The notes below the pieces were generated by a model. That model did not search any database. It saw nothing but the letters and a program-made list of their open reading frames with translations, and was not told where the DNA came from. Below are positions 23,150 to 34,254 of a DNA stretch of 64,000 nt, one piece after another. The stretch spans positions 1,240,001-1,304,000 of the forward strand of contig JABYQQ010000015.1 of NCBI GenBank assembly GCA_022605405.1, in the 5' to 3' direction. Both the position numbers and the translations under genes were made by a program. Every line of letters begins with the position of its first letter. Within the stretch, counting starts at the first letter, position 1. The DNA is from Earliella scabrosa. Lineage: Eukaryota; Basidiomycota; Agaricomycetes; Polyporales; Polyporaceae.

Positions 23150-26100
23150 ATGCACAGATTGCGACGGCGAGGTGTCCCCTTCTCCTCCTTCTCCCTCTTC
23201 TCATCCTTTTCTTCTCCTTCGCCTCGTCATGGCGCCCGCGTGCCTGTGCATCGACCACCTCCCTCCGTCCTTCTCGCACAATTCTCAAGGCAAAGTTCGC
23301 GCCCTGAATTTTTCCTCGGTCTGTTGACGAACACCCCCCCCCCCATTCAATTCGTCGGGAACAGAATCGGAGCCCGTGGATCTCAAACAGGACTCCTCCA
23401 AGTGGCACTGACAAATCTGCGCGAAGGTGACTACCAGTGACCGGTCATGACGGGGGAAATCACCGTAATCACATGCCCCCCTCGCATCCAGTCTCCACTG
23501 TCCACACTCATCTCTTCCCGCGACCTGTCACCGTCCGACGCGTCGACGGTGGACGGTGGACGGTCGAATCTGTCAACCCCATCGGCATCGTCAGTTCGAA
23601 AAGTTTGCGCGCACCGCACCGCTGCACTGCAGCGGCAATTGGGAGGCTACGATGTAGCCGGTAGCCGAGCCCGGTAACTTACTCACTTGGGCGCTGCTCG
23701 GTGTGACCTTTTTGGCGTTACACTGAGGGTTACAAGGTAACGTATGGCCGTGACTGCACGCTCTTCCAGGGCTCACGCTCGCTTTCTTTGCCATCTCGTT
23801 CAGCTTGGGAGATCTCACCGTACCACTACCTGCTATAGCGCCATCGCCGTGTTCTTATTATCTTGAAGCCGCTCTGCGTGACGATTCGGAGTCAATACCG
23901 TGACCTCAGGCTGAGTGAGAGCTCGTAAGTGATGCTCAGTTCGTTCAAGTCGTCGCATGTACGTCATCTTCACGCAGACCTCAGGGCTGGATATTGACGG
24001 GAGAGAGAAAGGGAAGGCTGTTTGACATGTACGATATACCAGTCAGCCTTTGTGTACATGATCGGGTTCCCTCTTCTCGCGCCTGCAGCGAGTCCCATCG
24101 ACAAAGGCCGACACGCATCGGGATTCAAGCTTCAAGCTCAAGCGTAGGCCCCACGCCCCGGGCCAGGGACGTGCATCTCGAGGCTCCCCGACCCCGATAC
24201 ATGGATGCAGCTCCCCAGGGCTTGGACCTCGACACGTCATCGTGCGGCCCCAAGTCGCCTGAAGTTTCGTCAAGGGTGCCCGCGTCCACGTTCATGTAAC
24301 GTTATCATTACATGTGCGCACATCATAGTACGTTCGGACGAGAGAGGCGCGTCATAGGCTCCTGCGCGATCTATCACCCAGTCCCCAGGCCTCAGTCACC
24401 AGTGACGGTGAGTACCGGGGATTGTCCAGGACACCAACGACGTCTCGTCTTCTGTCCTGCGTCCTGACTTGGCGTGCTTCTCTTCCGCGGCAGGTGACCA
24501 CCAGCGAGAGGACGAGCGATGACGACCTCCGACTTCTCGACGCCCGCATGCCGTCATCAATCTCTCTGCGGGGATACTCTGCGGGCGATGGGCGTGGTGC
24601 GCTGCGCGAGCATCTTCCCCTGGCCAAGCATCATGGTTCACGAACATGGGTGGGAGAAGAAGGTGCGCGGGCATCTCGGGAGGCACGGCAACATCTGGGT
24701 ATTCGAGACGCGAAGACTCGAGAGAACGACGTGTGTGTATGTACGTCCCCGCCGTCCGCCTTCGCGCTCGCCCCTTGATATCGAAATTCAGATTCAGTCC
24801 TTACGGCGACCACGTCGCCCAGCCGTTCTTCGACGTTGGCGCGCACTGCGGATCACACCTCCCCGCTGCTACGGCGCGGAGCGCCCTTGACTAGTACGTG
24901 TGTACTCGTAACGCATACACATCGCTCGCTTACACGTCCACGACGCAGTGCGCTCTTCCCGACCGCGCACCCACGCACGCCCAGCCCAGTGAGAACGGAC
25001 CCTGGGCCTCCTCGCCTCCTCGCTCTTCTCCCCGTCGGCTGAGTCCACACACCGACGACCCTCGACGTCTCCGCTGCTCCTTCTTTGTTGTCTTTACGGC
25101 AGCACAGCTCGCAGCTTTCAGACGAGCCTGGGCCAGGCCCGCACGCCCCTGCCCCCCTACGATCTCCGCGACATAGTCAAGATGCCGGAGCTGGAATGCT
25201 GGGTTCGCTCGATTTGGGCCCGTTGCGCTCCCGGATTCGCAGGAGGCGGAGGAGACGGTGACGGCAACGACAACGATTATGGCAACGCAGCGGTTGGCGC
25301 CTGTCTGTCAAGCTGTAACTCGACACCCAGGACTCAGGAGCGCTGGGATATCTGGTCTCGTCTCGCTGTCCCGTCTCGTCTCGTGTCGTTGCGATCCGTG
25401 CCTGCGGTGTCGAGCTGAAACGTCTCGGCTTGCCTTCTGCTGTTCTACGGTACCACGACCCGCAGGCTCAGGCTGTAGGGTGAGGAGGAAGCAGCACGGA
25501 CGGACTGCGCGGGATGCAGCCCCTGCGGCAGCTCATCAACACATCAACAGCTGGCCTCTACGCAACGGACGACTCAGAACGGAGGACGAGCTTCGCTTCG
25601 ACCCTCTCGAGTCCCCAGGGAAGCATCAGCAGACACAAGGCGTGCGTCTCTCTTGCCGCAGCTTACGATCCCATCAGGCGTAGGTCTCAGCTCATATTGA
25701 AGTTATAATTGAACAACTCAGAGATGCTGGAGCCTGAACTGTGAGCAGTCATGTCCATGTCGCGAGGTCACGAGATGTTGTGTTGACGCACCACGCAGGG
25801 AAGCGAGAAGCACGCTACCAAAATGACATCCAACTGCCTATCCCTGCCACCCGAGTCCTGACCCTGGCATGTACGCCAAACTCTGAGATGCGAGATGCGC
25901 GAAGATGATGCAGAAGCTTCGCGGCAGCAGCACGACCCCCTTTTTCAAATGAAGCAGGAGAGATCATCCACCCCGCGCACTCGGCTCGACTCGCGATCCT
26001 GCTGGGATCTGCAGCGGGTGTCCGGGCGCTGATCCTGGCACTGGGAAGCTGTTGCGTCTCCGAATAAGGACGGGTCACAGCCTCTTGAGTGTCCAAGTTG

Positions 26101-28325
26101 CCATACTGACTACCATAGCTAACGCGGGAGGTCGCACGGCGTCGGGCCTTGTACCGTTCCGCGTCGCGCCGGCGCGCTTCACTGTGGAGGAGGGACCGAC
26201 TATGCCTATTGCATCCAATAACAACCTTAACGAGGGCTGGAACTGGAATCTAGCTTTAAACAAGAAAGGGTGGGGTCGGAGCTCGTCGAATGCGGTACGT
26301 GCGCTCACGACACGTCGTCCAGCAAGGCTCATCATCTTTAGGCTCAAGTTGCTGAAACGGGCGTGCACGGTCGTCGTGCTATGCACACCACCTAGACGAG
26401 GAGCCCGGTAAGTCGGTCTTTCTGCCCGACATGCGTCGTGAAGCAATGATCTGCTCGTCCTTTCGCTTCAGGTCTTTCCGCGCCATGATCGTCGTGGCGG
26501 CACGTCGAGACTCTGGGAGTCGTCCATCAGGCTGAAACGCGCGCCATAACGACACGTCTAGGTACGATGTCCAATATGTCTGCTTCAACCGTGCCGCTAG
26601 ACTCGTCGCGCTTCACCCACCCTTACACTAAGTATGTACCCTTCCGAGCGCGACGCATGGAGGCCCACGTCGTGTGGTCAAGGTACGTGCGGTTGGCAAG
26701 CACGAGCAATGTCGCGTGGGCCGTCAGCTGGCCCCGCAAGATCGTGGCGCGCGATGATGCGCACGCGAGCATCAGCAGCCTGGGCGGAGAGCGAGCGTCG
26801 GGGACTGCCATATCGAGCGATCGCGGCCTGCTCTCCGTCCTTGCTCGCCCACTTTGGTGCCCCCGCGCCCTCGAGAACCGGTCACGGGCGTTGTGAAGCG
26901 GAGGCGGAGTGGAGCATCTGCCATTATGAGAGGGACGGGATCGGTAGTGGTCAGATGCCATCTCGCGCTGCCATCTCGACACGCTCTAGCTAGCCGAGTA
27001 GTAACCGAGGGCCCGATCGTCGTACTGCACGTTTTGGGACGCGGTGGCGGAGGACCGGAGCGCTCTACATATTTGGGTGGGCGCGCTGGGCAGGGCGCGA
27101 AGAGGGCGGCCCTGCCCAGAGTGGACTGCGTCGGCACGAGACACTGTCGGTCTGGGCGGATCCAGGTGAGTGACCCTTCACCCAATGAGAAGAAGGCGTC
27201 TGTGACTGATGATGAACGTCCGAGTGACTCATTGAGATCAGGCTCCGTGAGGCTATTTTCGCTGTTTAGATATCGCGTACGATGTTGACAGTCGGGAGTT
27301 TACTAAGGTGGAATAACGGTTGGCGGTAAGTGACGTATGTGTCCGTTCAGCTGTAGAGCAATTCCTATTCTACACACTTACTTATGTTGTAGGGCGCACA
27401 ATGTATGGTGCATGTAGGATACCAATGCGGCCAAAGGTGAGTTACTTGGCTTGGACTTCATCGCTCGCCTGTGAATTTAGATCGAGATACTGATACAGCT
27501 GCTAATGTGACGCCTTCCGAAGTAACAAGTCAACCGTCCACCCTTCGCCGCCGCGCAATCCTTAGCATTGGTGTTCAGTCGTCCGCGACATATAGTAGGT
27601 GTCGAGGTCTGCCTTCGACAGCCACAGGCTTGCCGTGACGTCAGCACCGATGAATCATCGGTGAGTTTGTCCGGACATCGTGCGCGAGTTGAACAAGACA
27701 CAACTGACTTGTTGACCTTCTCTCGTCCTCTCCTTCTATAGACATCAACATGCGCCCAATAGTCTGTATGTTCGTATGTCGCCTTCTCTATCGCTTCGCG
27801 CTCCTGCTCGCAGAACTGTTCCGTCGAACGAGCGATAACTGCGGTCCCACAGCACAACAGCGCCCACGGTGATCGAATCTCAAGCTGTCCGCTTCGGGGC
27901 TCTTCTCTATTTCTATGTCGTTCCATCGAAGGCGCCCTCGCTGCTTATCATTGACGGAGAGAGTATACGCGGCCATACGCGGGCGATCACTTGCAGCACG
28001 GTGATGGGTGTGATCGGCGAGCGAGCGAGGCACTCGCCGCTGCTCCGTCCTCCGGAGCTGCTAGTGAGATTTCGCACTCGGACGAGCTCGGGTAAGTTAC
28101 TTATCTCCTTGGTCTTCCAAGTCCGCACGATCTAACCTATGCCCTGTTGTACAGCGAGATCACCCCCATCCTCCTGCAGAGTCCGGACGGCCTCGTCCTC
28201 CTCAGAATAGAGACCGAAAGGCCCGAGAACTGGCCCGAGACCGAGGAGAACGAACCAGAGCGGCTCGCCGGCTGATAGATGAGATGCCGTACGTCCGTCT
28301 CGCCTCGACTCCCCTTCTCGTAATC
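23150..28325 (-). repeat. Large imperfect inverted repeat, arm 2
   Basis: Reverse-complement counterpart of 2155-6905, about 5.2 kb here because of extra indels. The two arms are separated by about 16 kb. Similarity is patchy but runs collinearly from end to end, so this is one old duplication or two insertions of the same long element, not chance motifs. On its plus strand it holds a plausible spliced gene relic (27955-28275). No recognisable transposon enzyme was found. The arms share a near-palindromic block TGTAATGATAACGTTACA (inverted at 24295-24312). Confidence 0.7.
27955..28275 (+). pseudogene. Relic 3' end of an unknown spliced gene in repeat arm 2
   Basis: An open stretch (27955-28091) ending SHSDELG is followed by an intron 28092-28154 (63 nt, GTAAGT...TACAG). 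The last exon (28155-28275) continues in frame with EITPILLQSPDGLVLLRIE and ends ERLAG-stop. The same C-terminal frame (DGRAVLFEVET...) can be read on the minus strand of arm 1 near 2280, but there the donor GGGTAAGT has become CAGACTC. Upstream exons could not be followed through stop codons. Protein family unknown. Confidence 0.35.
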
Positions 28326-28990
28326 CCTGAATAGCGACAGCCGGTAAATGCATAGTCAGGAATGTGAGAGCGTGCGAGGACGGTTTACCTCACCTTGCCT
28401 ACAGGCCTTGACGTGGAGCGAGTAATGTTTGATTGCCGGCGCCCTGCAAGTCCCTCACAATGATGTACGTGGCCTGCGAAAGCTTTCAACGGTTGGCAGA
28501 TTCGGAAGTCAGAAGGGCTGCGTGAAGCTCCGCCGATGATATCGAAGCTGTCCGTCCCTGCGAAAGAGACGACATGTTCCCCAGGAACTTCAAGCTAGAA
28601 CAAGTTGTCCCCACGACCGAGTCTTGGCAGCCTGCAGGCGACGACGAGCCTCAATAGCCTCCCTCGGCCAGGACGGTGACGCGGCAATCGTACGGATGCG
28701 GCACGGAGGGTTGGACTGGGCGGAATCTCTCCGCGCGAGTTGTACCGTGAACGCCGATGTCGACCTCATACAATTGTCCAATGGTGCTATACACGAGTGG
28801 GAGAAGAGGATGAGTACTATTCCTGGGCCTGAGATATTACAATACTGGACGGACGGGCGTACTGCACCTCTGCTGAGCTGTGTCCGAGTCTGCATTTCTA
28901 CAGCTGACGCAGCAGTACTTCGGAGGTTTAATCGCCGTGAACGTATACAAGAAACCAAAACAATGAAGCAGCAATACAGAAGGACGTTTA
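28326..28990. other. Intergenic, no gene recognised
   Basis: 3' flank of the F-box/WD40 gene. A plus-strand frame (28624-29154) over its end is a shadow. Confidence 0.5.
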
Positions 28991-31429
28991 CTACGCATTA
29001 CGGTCAAAGTCAGGTACCCAATGACGAAGCCGGCGGATACACACAGTCCCGTCCCGCGCACCCGACGCCAATACCTCCCCATCCGCAGAGAACGCCACGT
29101 GAGAGACACAGTCATCGTGCTCAGAGAATGTGGCAATGCATGCACCGTCTCTGACCCGCCATACGCGTACAGTACCGTCCTCCGAAGCGGTCGCAATGTG
29201 CTGACCATCCGGCGAGAAGGCTGCGTCGAAGAGCCGCTCGTGCGGGGAATGCCCTTTGAAAAGCGTGAACGACTGGGGCTCTGCTGCAAAATACCATAGT
29301 TGAGGTGTGGACGCGAATAGAGGGGTGACGAGGAGCGCGTCGGAAGCTGGTGAGAACGTGAGGCGAAGCTCTTCCCCGATGGCCCCTGTGTGCAGGACCC
29401 GCGGGAAGAGTCCAGGACCGTTGACATCGATCTCGGTGTCACCCCCGCCCCGTCGGAAAGTGTACACGCGTATGATTTGTACGATGCCATTTTCAGAGAT
29501 CGCACCGACGAGTGCGACGTCCCTGCTCTGATCCCCGGATGTGAATGTAAGTGCACGGGTAACATAGGGCGGCCTCACTACGCTCCCGTAGTAACGTGGC
29601 GTCCATAAACTCCAAACATGACATCCACTGGACGGACCGCTAGCGAGGAGCCATCTCCCATCTGGAGAAATGGCGACCAGGTCGAAAGGGAGTGCTGTTT
29701 GAGTACCACCCGGGAGCCTTTGCATTTCGATGTGCGTCCGCGGATCCCAGATACGGACCCCATCGTCCGACACCGACGCGAACTTCATACCGTCACGCGA
29801 CCAGGCGCAGGCATTCACCCTGTCTGTGTGACCGCGCAGGACGTTGACGCTAAGTCGAGTATCTGTTGTAGGCCACAGGTGGATGTCCTCGTCGGATCCG
29901 ATCGATGCGATAAGACGGCTGTCTGGCGAAAACTCCAGGACCCGCACTACTCCGTTCTTGCTCCGCCATTGACGGACCAGCGCACTTGAACGGGCATCCC
30001 AGAGCATGAGTTGGCCGTCTTGACCCGCGGTTGCAACCAACCGGCTGTCTGGGGAGAAGGCGAGAGAGGTGATTGCGTCGTCGTGCCCGACAAGTCCGTG
30101 TTCGGCTGCGAGAATGTCAGCTAATATCCGACTCGGAAGTGGTATACGCACCCTGACTGGATCGCAGCTCGACCTTCAGCCTATCCTGACCGTAGAGCGT
30201 CGGAAAGCTGTCTGAGAGTGTGCGTGTCCAGAATAGGAGATTGCTCCGCTTCCCGCCGATGATGACGCATGTTAACGCAGTCGCTTGCGTGCGCAGTACG
30301 GCCCGATCTACAGCAAGGCATCTCGCGCGGACCTCGTCGTTCTGCAGCTCCTGGCCCAGTCTATATGGAAAGTTGTGATAGTCGAACTCTAGCGATAGCA
30401 ACCCGCTCCCGGTGAGGCTGACGACTTGTAGAGAAGAGACTACGAGGTCGAGGAACAACTTCAAGTCCCCGAATCGTCCTGTGAACTTGTATCGCAGAGT
30501 GACAGATTGCAGACACTGCGCGTTGACTAAGTGTGTAGCTGTTGCAAGCATCAGTTGCTGGGAAACATCTACTCGAACAGTACCGTAGCCTCGCAGATAC
30601 TCACCAAGAGCGGTGCCATCGTACGGTAGCTCATCGACCTCAAGGGTCAATTGTGTTAACCTCAAGTGAGTCACCGCGAGAAGTAACTCGAGTGCTGAAG
30701 GGTCTGTATCGATCAACTGTACATCAGGTCAGGTTCACCCCATTCAGTCAGTCTGAATGTATAACTCACTGAGAGCTTCGAGAGGCGCGTCCGGCTTGAC
30801 AGCCGGCCCCGGGTGAAGTACTCGGCAGCGGGCGGGAACGATTCCCTCCACAGAAACCGTACTTCCTGGCATGCGAGTTCTTGGAGTCCAGGAACAGCCG
30901 CAAGCAGCCGCTTAAGTTCCGCGCAAGAGGATAAAGTCATTGATACAATGCGCACACTGCGCAGAGAGCAGTACGCCTTGAGACATGCGATGGTCGCAGG
31001 TCGAAACGAGAGATAGACCTTGCGTGTCATAGCTATCGGGACAACAGAGTCACGGTGTTGGAGGCGGAAGACAGAAGTACCGTCAAACTCCCATCGCTGG
31101 ACGTTCGGCAGCCTGTGCAGAAGTACGACGGGGGCGGTGTCTAACATGGATAGTTGAGTATATCTGGTGGGAGATAGGATGACGATGCGAACGAGGATGC
31201 GAAGATGGGCCGTGCCATCGAGCATTCTGCATATCGTGGTGAGCTCGCGTTGGTTCCGAAGACGGACGGTACGCAAGAGGTAGAGCCGGACGCGAGGCAA
31301 CCAGGTAGAACAGACCAGTGAGCAGTTGAGTAGCGATAGACGATCGTCTTGAAGCGAGTCGATGATGGCCTCCTGGATCTCAACGGGGACGGTCTTCATT
31401 GGCATGGTCGTGGTCATGGGCGCGTTCAT
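28991..31429 (-). CDS. F-box/WD40-repeat protein 1 (SCF substrate receptor)
   Basis: Three exons: 31429-30770, 30716-30152 and 30105-28991; 779 residues. Intron 1 (53 nt, GTGAGT...TACAG) is phase 0. Intron 2 (46 nt, GTGCGT...CTGACATTCTCGCAG, with a textbook branch site) is phase 1. F-box at about residues 13-55 (VPVEIQEAIIDSLQDDRL, then CSLVCSTWLPR). A middle region of LRR-like strands follows, about 60-405. WD40 repeats fill about 410-779, with clear blades such as ITSLAFSPDSRLVATAGQDG and AAFSPDGQHIATASEDGTVR followed by VWRV. This is the layout of FBXW receptors, in which the F-box docks on Skp1 and the propeller binds substrate. Reading it as two genes is disfavoured because the WD40 part has no ATG and the two splices give one continuous frame. 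Closest relative in the window: 42175-44793. Substrate unknown. Confidence 0.85.
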
Positions 31430-31866
31430 GGTCGTTGGCTCCAGAGAGCTAGCGTCGCTTTGGCTTGTTACTCTTCGGAGGCCATGAGGACAGCCTAAGC
31501 AGCCCCGCGAGTCGGTTGATGCATCGATGGTGTATCGGTAAGTAGGGACCGTGGGAAGGTTGGTACCATCGTTGGTGTTTCGGCGCCTACCGAACGTTTG
31601 CCCACCGATCTCTCATTCCTATCCTTCGCGCGACACGCCCTCCAGTGGGCCTGACTTTTTGCTCATTTGAACCTGTTCAGGCCGAGTTTCTGTACGTCAG
31701 GTAGTGTAGATCAATCAGGCGCGATCGCCTCCGATCTATACATCAGTTGTAAGTATCGCAAGTACTAGGACTCCAGTGGCTAACGCGTAGACATTCGAAC
31801 TTCGTGATTCCAGTTAGTCAGATGCTCACACAGACTATATGTTCCTAGGTTAATTGAAGCTGCACT

Positions 31867-31872
31867 TATATA
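31867..31872 (+). promoter_or_regulatory. TATA box candidate for F-box copy C
   Basis: TATATA ends only 21 nt before the ATG at 31894. If used, the 5' leader would be almost absent or transcription would begin at or past this ATG. The 465-bp gap to 31429 is a shared divergent promoter region with F-box/WD40 gene 1. Confidence 0.35.
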
Positions 31873-31893
31873 CGCCGGGAAAGTGTCACTGTC

Positions 31894-33531
31894 ATGTCCG
31901 GTCCCCGCCTTACATGGGACATTCTCCGCGAAGTCGCTTTCGTTGCACCTCGCCAGACCTGCGCAACGCTCATGTGCACCTGTCATTTCTTCTACCATGA
32001 AGCTGCGATATCTGCTCTACAAGACGAAGTGGAGCTCAGCAGCCAAACACGCATCGACCGATTCCTCCTCTTCCTGCAGGCAGGGAGCAATCCTCGCTTT
32101 CCACACGTCCGCAACGTCAACATTCAGATAGGCCCCAACGCAACCTTCCTAGACCTCGAGGCTATGGATAGACTAGTGCGAGCGTTTCCGCTCATGACCG
32201 GCATTGTTACCCTCAGCCTAGGAAATACGCAGAAAATGCTGGAGACATGGCCCGCATTCGGAGAAGCCCTGGCCGCCCTCACTTCGCTCCGTAGAATGAA
32301 GATATGTGGAGGAGGCCCACGAACGGCCCAGCTGCTGTCCTCCCAGTCGTCAGGCTTGACCACCGACCGTCTAATTGCTCTCGAGGTTGACTGGGCACGC
32401 GAGTATGAAGACGAGGATGATGTCGCCGGCCACTTCTTCCAAACGGAACTCACGTCGGACGCGTGGCGTTCCATGCACCCCGTTCCGTTCCTGAGCAAGT
32501 GGACATCGACTCTCGAGGAGCTCTCCTGCAAGTGCTGGCACACATACCCTGATGCGCAGCCGCTCTCCCTCTTCACCGAAGTGTATCCGAAGATGCGCAA
32601 GCTGCAAATCGAGTACGATTATCACCTTGTCGCTGCTCACTACATCCGAGCGTTCCCGAACCTCGTCTCTCTCCACCTGTGGACCGGCCACACCGCGGTC
32701 ATCCCCGATGTCCAGAACAATGCTGCGGCCGAGCGGATTGACGCACTCCGGGACGAGAACATGCAGATGCAGCATAGGCTCGGACTAGACAGCCTTACAT
32801 CATACTGGCAGCACCTCGATGAATACACCGGATCGCTGACCCACCTCTACATCCTCGGCCTCACCTGTCGTATCTGCGCCATGAGGTTCGACGAGGCAGT
32901 GTCCGAGGCGCATCTTCCGCTACTCTTGGCCGTGCTCTCGCACGCACAGCCGGTCCATCTCAAGATCCATGGGTGGGCAGCCCTTCTCGACCACCCCACA
33001 CATAGGCTCGCATGGGTCCTCCAGCAGGCTGACTGCGCTAGGCGGCTCGAAAGCTTGGCCATTCACCTCACGCTTCACAGCCTCAACAAACGCGATATGG
33101 ACGTTGCTCTCAGATTCGTGAGTGCCGGTCCATTCTCTGAGTATCGTTCGTTGACCATCTCCGTGGTGTGCTTCCGTTGGCGGTCTCTTGTCCTACATCA
33201 GGACGAGCTGGCCACAATGCTGGCAGGTATACCAGGACCACTTCGCCGTCTGCGACTACGCGTCACCGGACACGTTAGTCACTTGAGCCGGCCTTCGCGC
33301 TCCAAGACGCCCCCGCAACTAGGGGTCTTACTCTCTCAAGTCGACGCCCAAGCATATGTCCAGAAACTTGTAAAGGCTATTCCGACGCTCACGGATGTGG
33401 TGATAGTCATTGACGGTCGTTGGGTCGATCGGCATGGGGGTACGTTCAGGAGGACGGATGGCGACGAACCGGACTGGATGAAGGGCGTGTTAGATCCTAC
33501 AATGTATGAGGTGGACCGCTTGTCGAGGTGA
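31894..33531 (+). CDS. F-box-like/LRR protein, copy C (intact)
   Basis: Continuous 545-codon frame starting MSGPRLTWDILREVAF. The family intron found in copies A and B lies here at 33118-33201 (84 nt, GTGAGT...ATCAG). It is a multiple of three with no stop, so spliced (517 aa) and unspliced (545 aa) products share one frame. F-box-like helices at about 4-45 include APRQTCATLMCTCHFFYH; leucine-rich segments follow (LAALTSLRRMKICGGGP). The C-terminal block PTLTDVVIVIDGRW ... DEPDWMKGVLDP is also in copy B. The gene may run further: GTGGAC after MYE at about 33508, or GTGAGC at 33526, could splice to an acceptor CCAG at 33610. That exon (33611-33793, starting DQSVAHLNSLAASEF) ends PPPDDQE-stop. 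Likely SCF adaptor; substrate unknown. Confidence 0.85.
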   Translation: MSGPRLTWDILREVAFVAPRQTCATLMCTCHFFYHEAAISALQDEVELSSQTRIDRFLLFLQAGSNPRFPHVRNVNIQIGPNATFLDLEAMDRLVRAFPLMTGIVTLSLGNTQKMLETWPAFGEALAALTSLRRMKICGGGPRTAQLLSSQSSGLTTDRLIALEVDWAREYEDEDDVAGHFFQTELTSDAWRSMHPVPFLSKWTSTLEELSCKCWHTYPDAQPLSLFTEVYPKMRKLQIEYDYHLVAAHYIRAFPNLVSLHLWTGHTAVIPDVQNNAAAERIDALRDENMQMQHRLGLDSLTSYWQHLDEYTGSLTHLYILGLTCRICAMRFDEAVSEAHLPLLLAVLSHAQPVHLKIHGWAALLDHPTHRLAWVLQQADCARRLESLAIHLTLHSLNKRDMDVALRFVSAGPFSEYRSLTISVVCFRWRSLVLHQDELATMLAGIPGPLRRLRLRVTGHVSHLSRPSRSKTPPQLGVLLSQVDAQAYVQKLVKAIPTLTDVVIVIDGRWVDRHGGTFRRTDGDEPDWMKGVLDPTMYEVDRLSR

Positions 33532-34184
33532 GCGGCCGCCGGCGGTGGAGTGCGTCTATTCTTGACCTTATGTGCTCCTGAACGTGAAGCTGACCTAAAA
33601 TCATGTCCAGGACCAGTCTGTCGCGCATCTCAACAGTCTCGCCGCCTCTGAATTCCGAGACTGTCATGGTATGCTCTTGCTGCCTGCTGATGACATTCCT
33701 GCTGACTCGCACCTCTCGCTCTACATCCGGCAGGACGCTATCGCCGCCTTGCATACCGTTTCGCCGCCTCCGCCGCCGGATGATCAGGAGTGAAGCTTCC
33801 TTCCTTGCTTTTGTGCTCGTCAAGATGACAAGCTAGTACCGACGGGACGGCTGCGTGCAGTGTAGAGAGTCCGAGTTTCCACGGCCGACCAATGGTGATG
33901 CAGATGTTTAGCTGGGATGGGGTGCGACCTCAATGGACTCGGATGTGTATGAGCCGTCGTCAATGTCATTGGTCAGTCAAGACCTCCGTGATTGGGACGC
34001 ATCCCGTGCTAGCGGCAACCTGGTGAGACGGAGAGGATATCGTGTCGAGTCATCGCCTTCACACGACGTGGCAGATCCATCCGGACGTACCGCAGCTTGC
34101 CACGACTGCATTCTCAGTGCTGACTCCCGCTGACTCGTACGGCGTCTTAGGACTTGCAAGCAGTCGTTCCACTCTACTGTACTG

Positions 34185-34191
34185 TATATAA
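34185..34191 (+). promoter_or_regulatory. TATA box of the phosphatase gene
   Basis: TATATAA 63 nt before the ATG at 34255, a normal distance for a fungal core promoter with a short leader. Confidence 0.55.
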
Positions 34192-34254
34192 CCCATAGCT
34201 TGCTACGTGCAACCTACCGATCATACCGAAGACACAACGTACAACTGACAGAAG

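Noticed and set aside
30117..30716. Separate gene ending at 30117 before the WD40 part
   Set aside because: A 46-nt intron with a consensus branch site joins it in phase to the WD40 exon, which has no ATG of its own.
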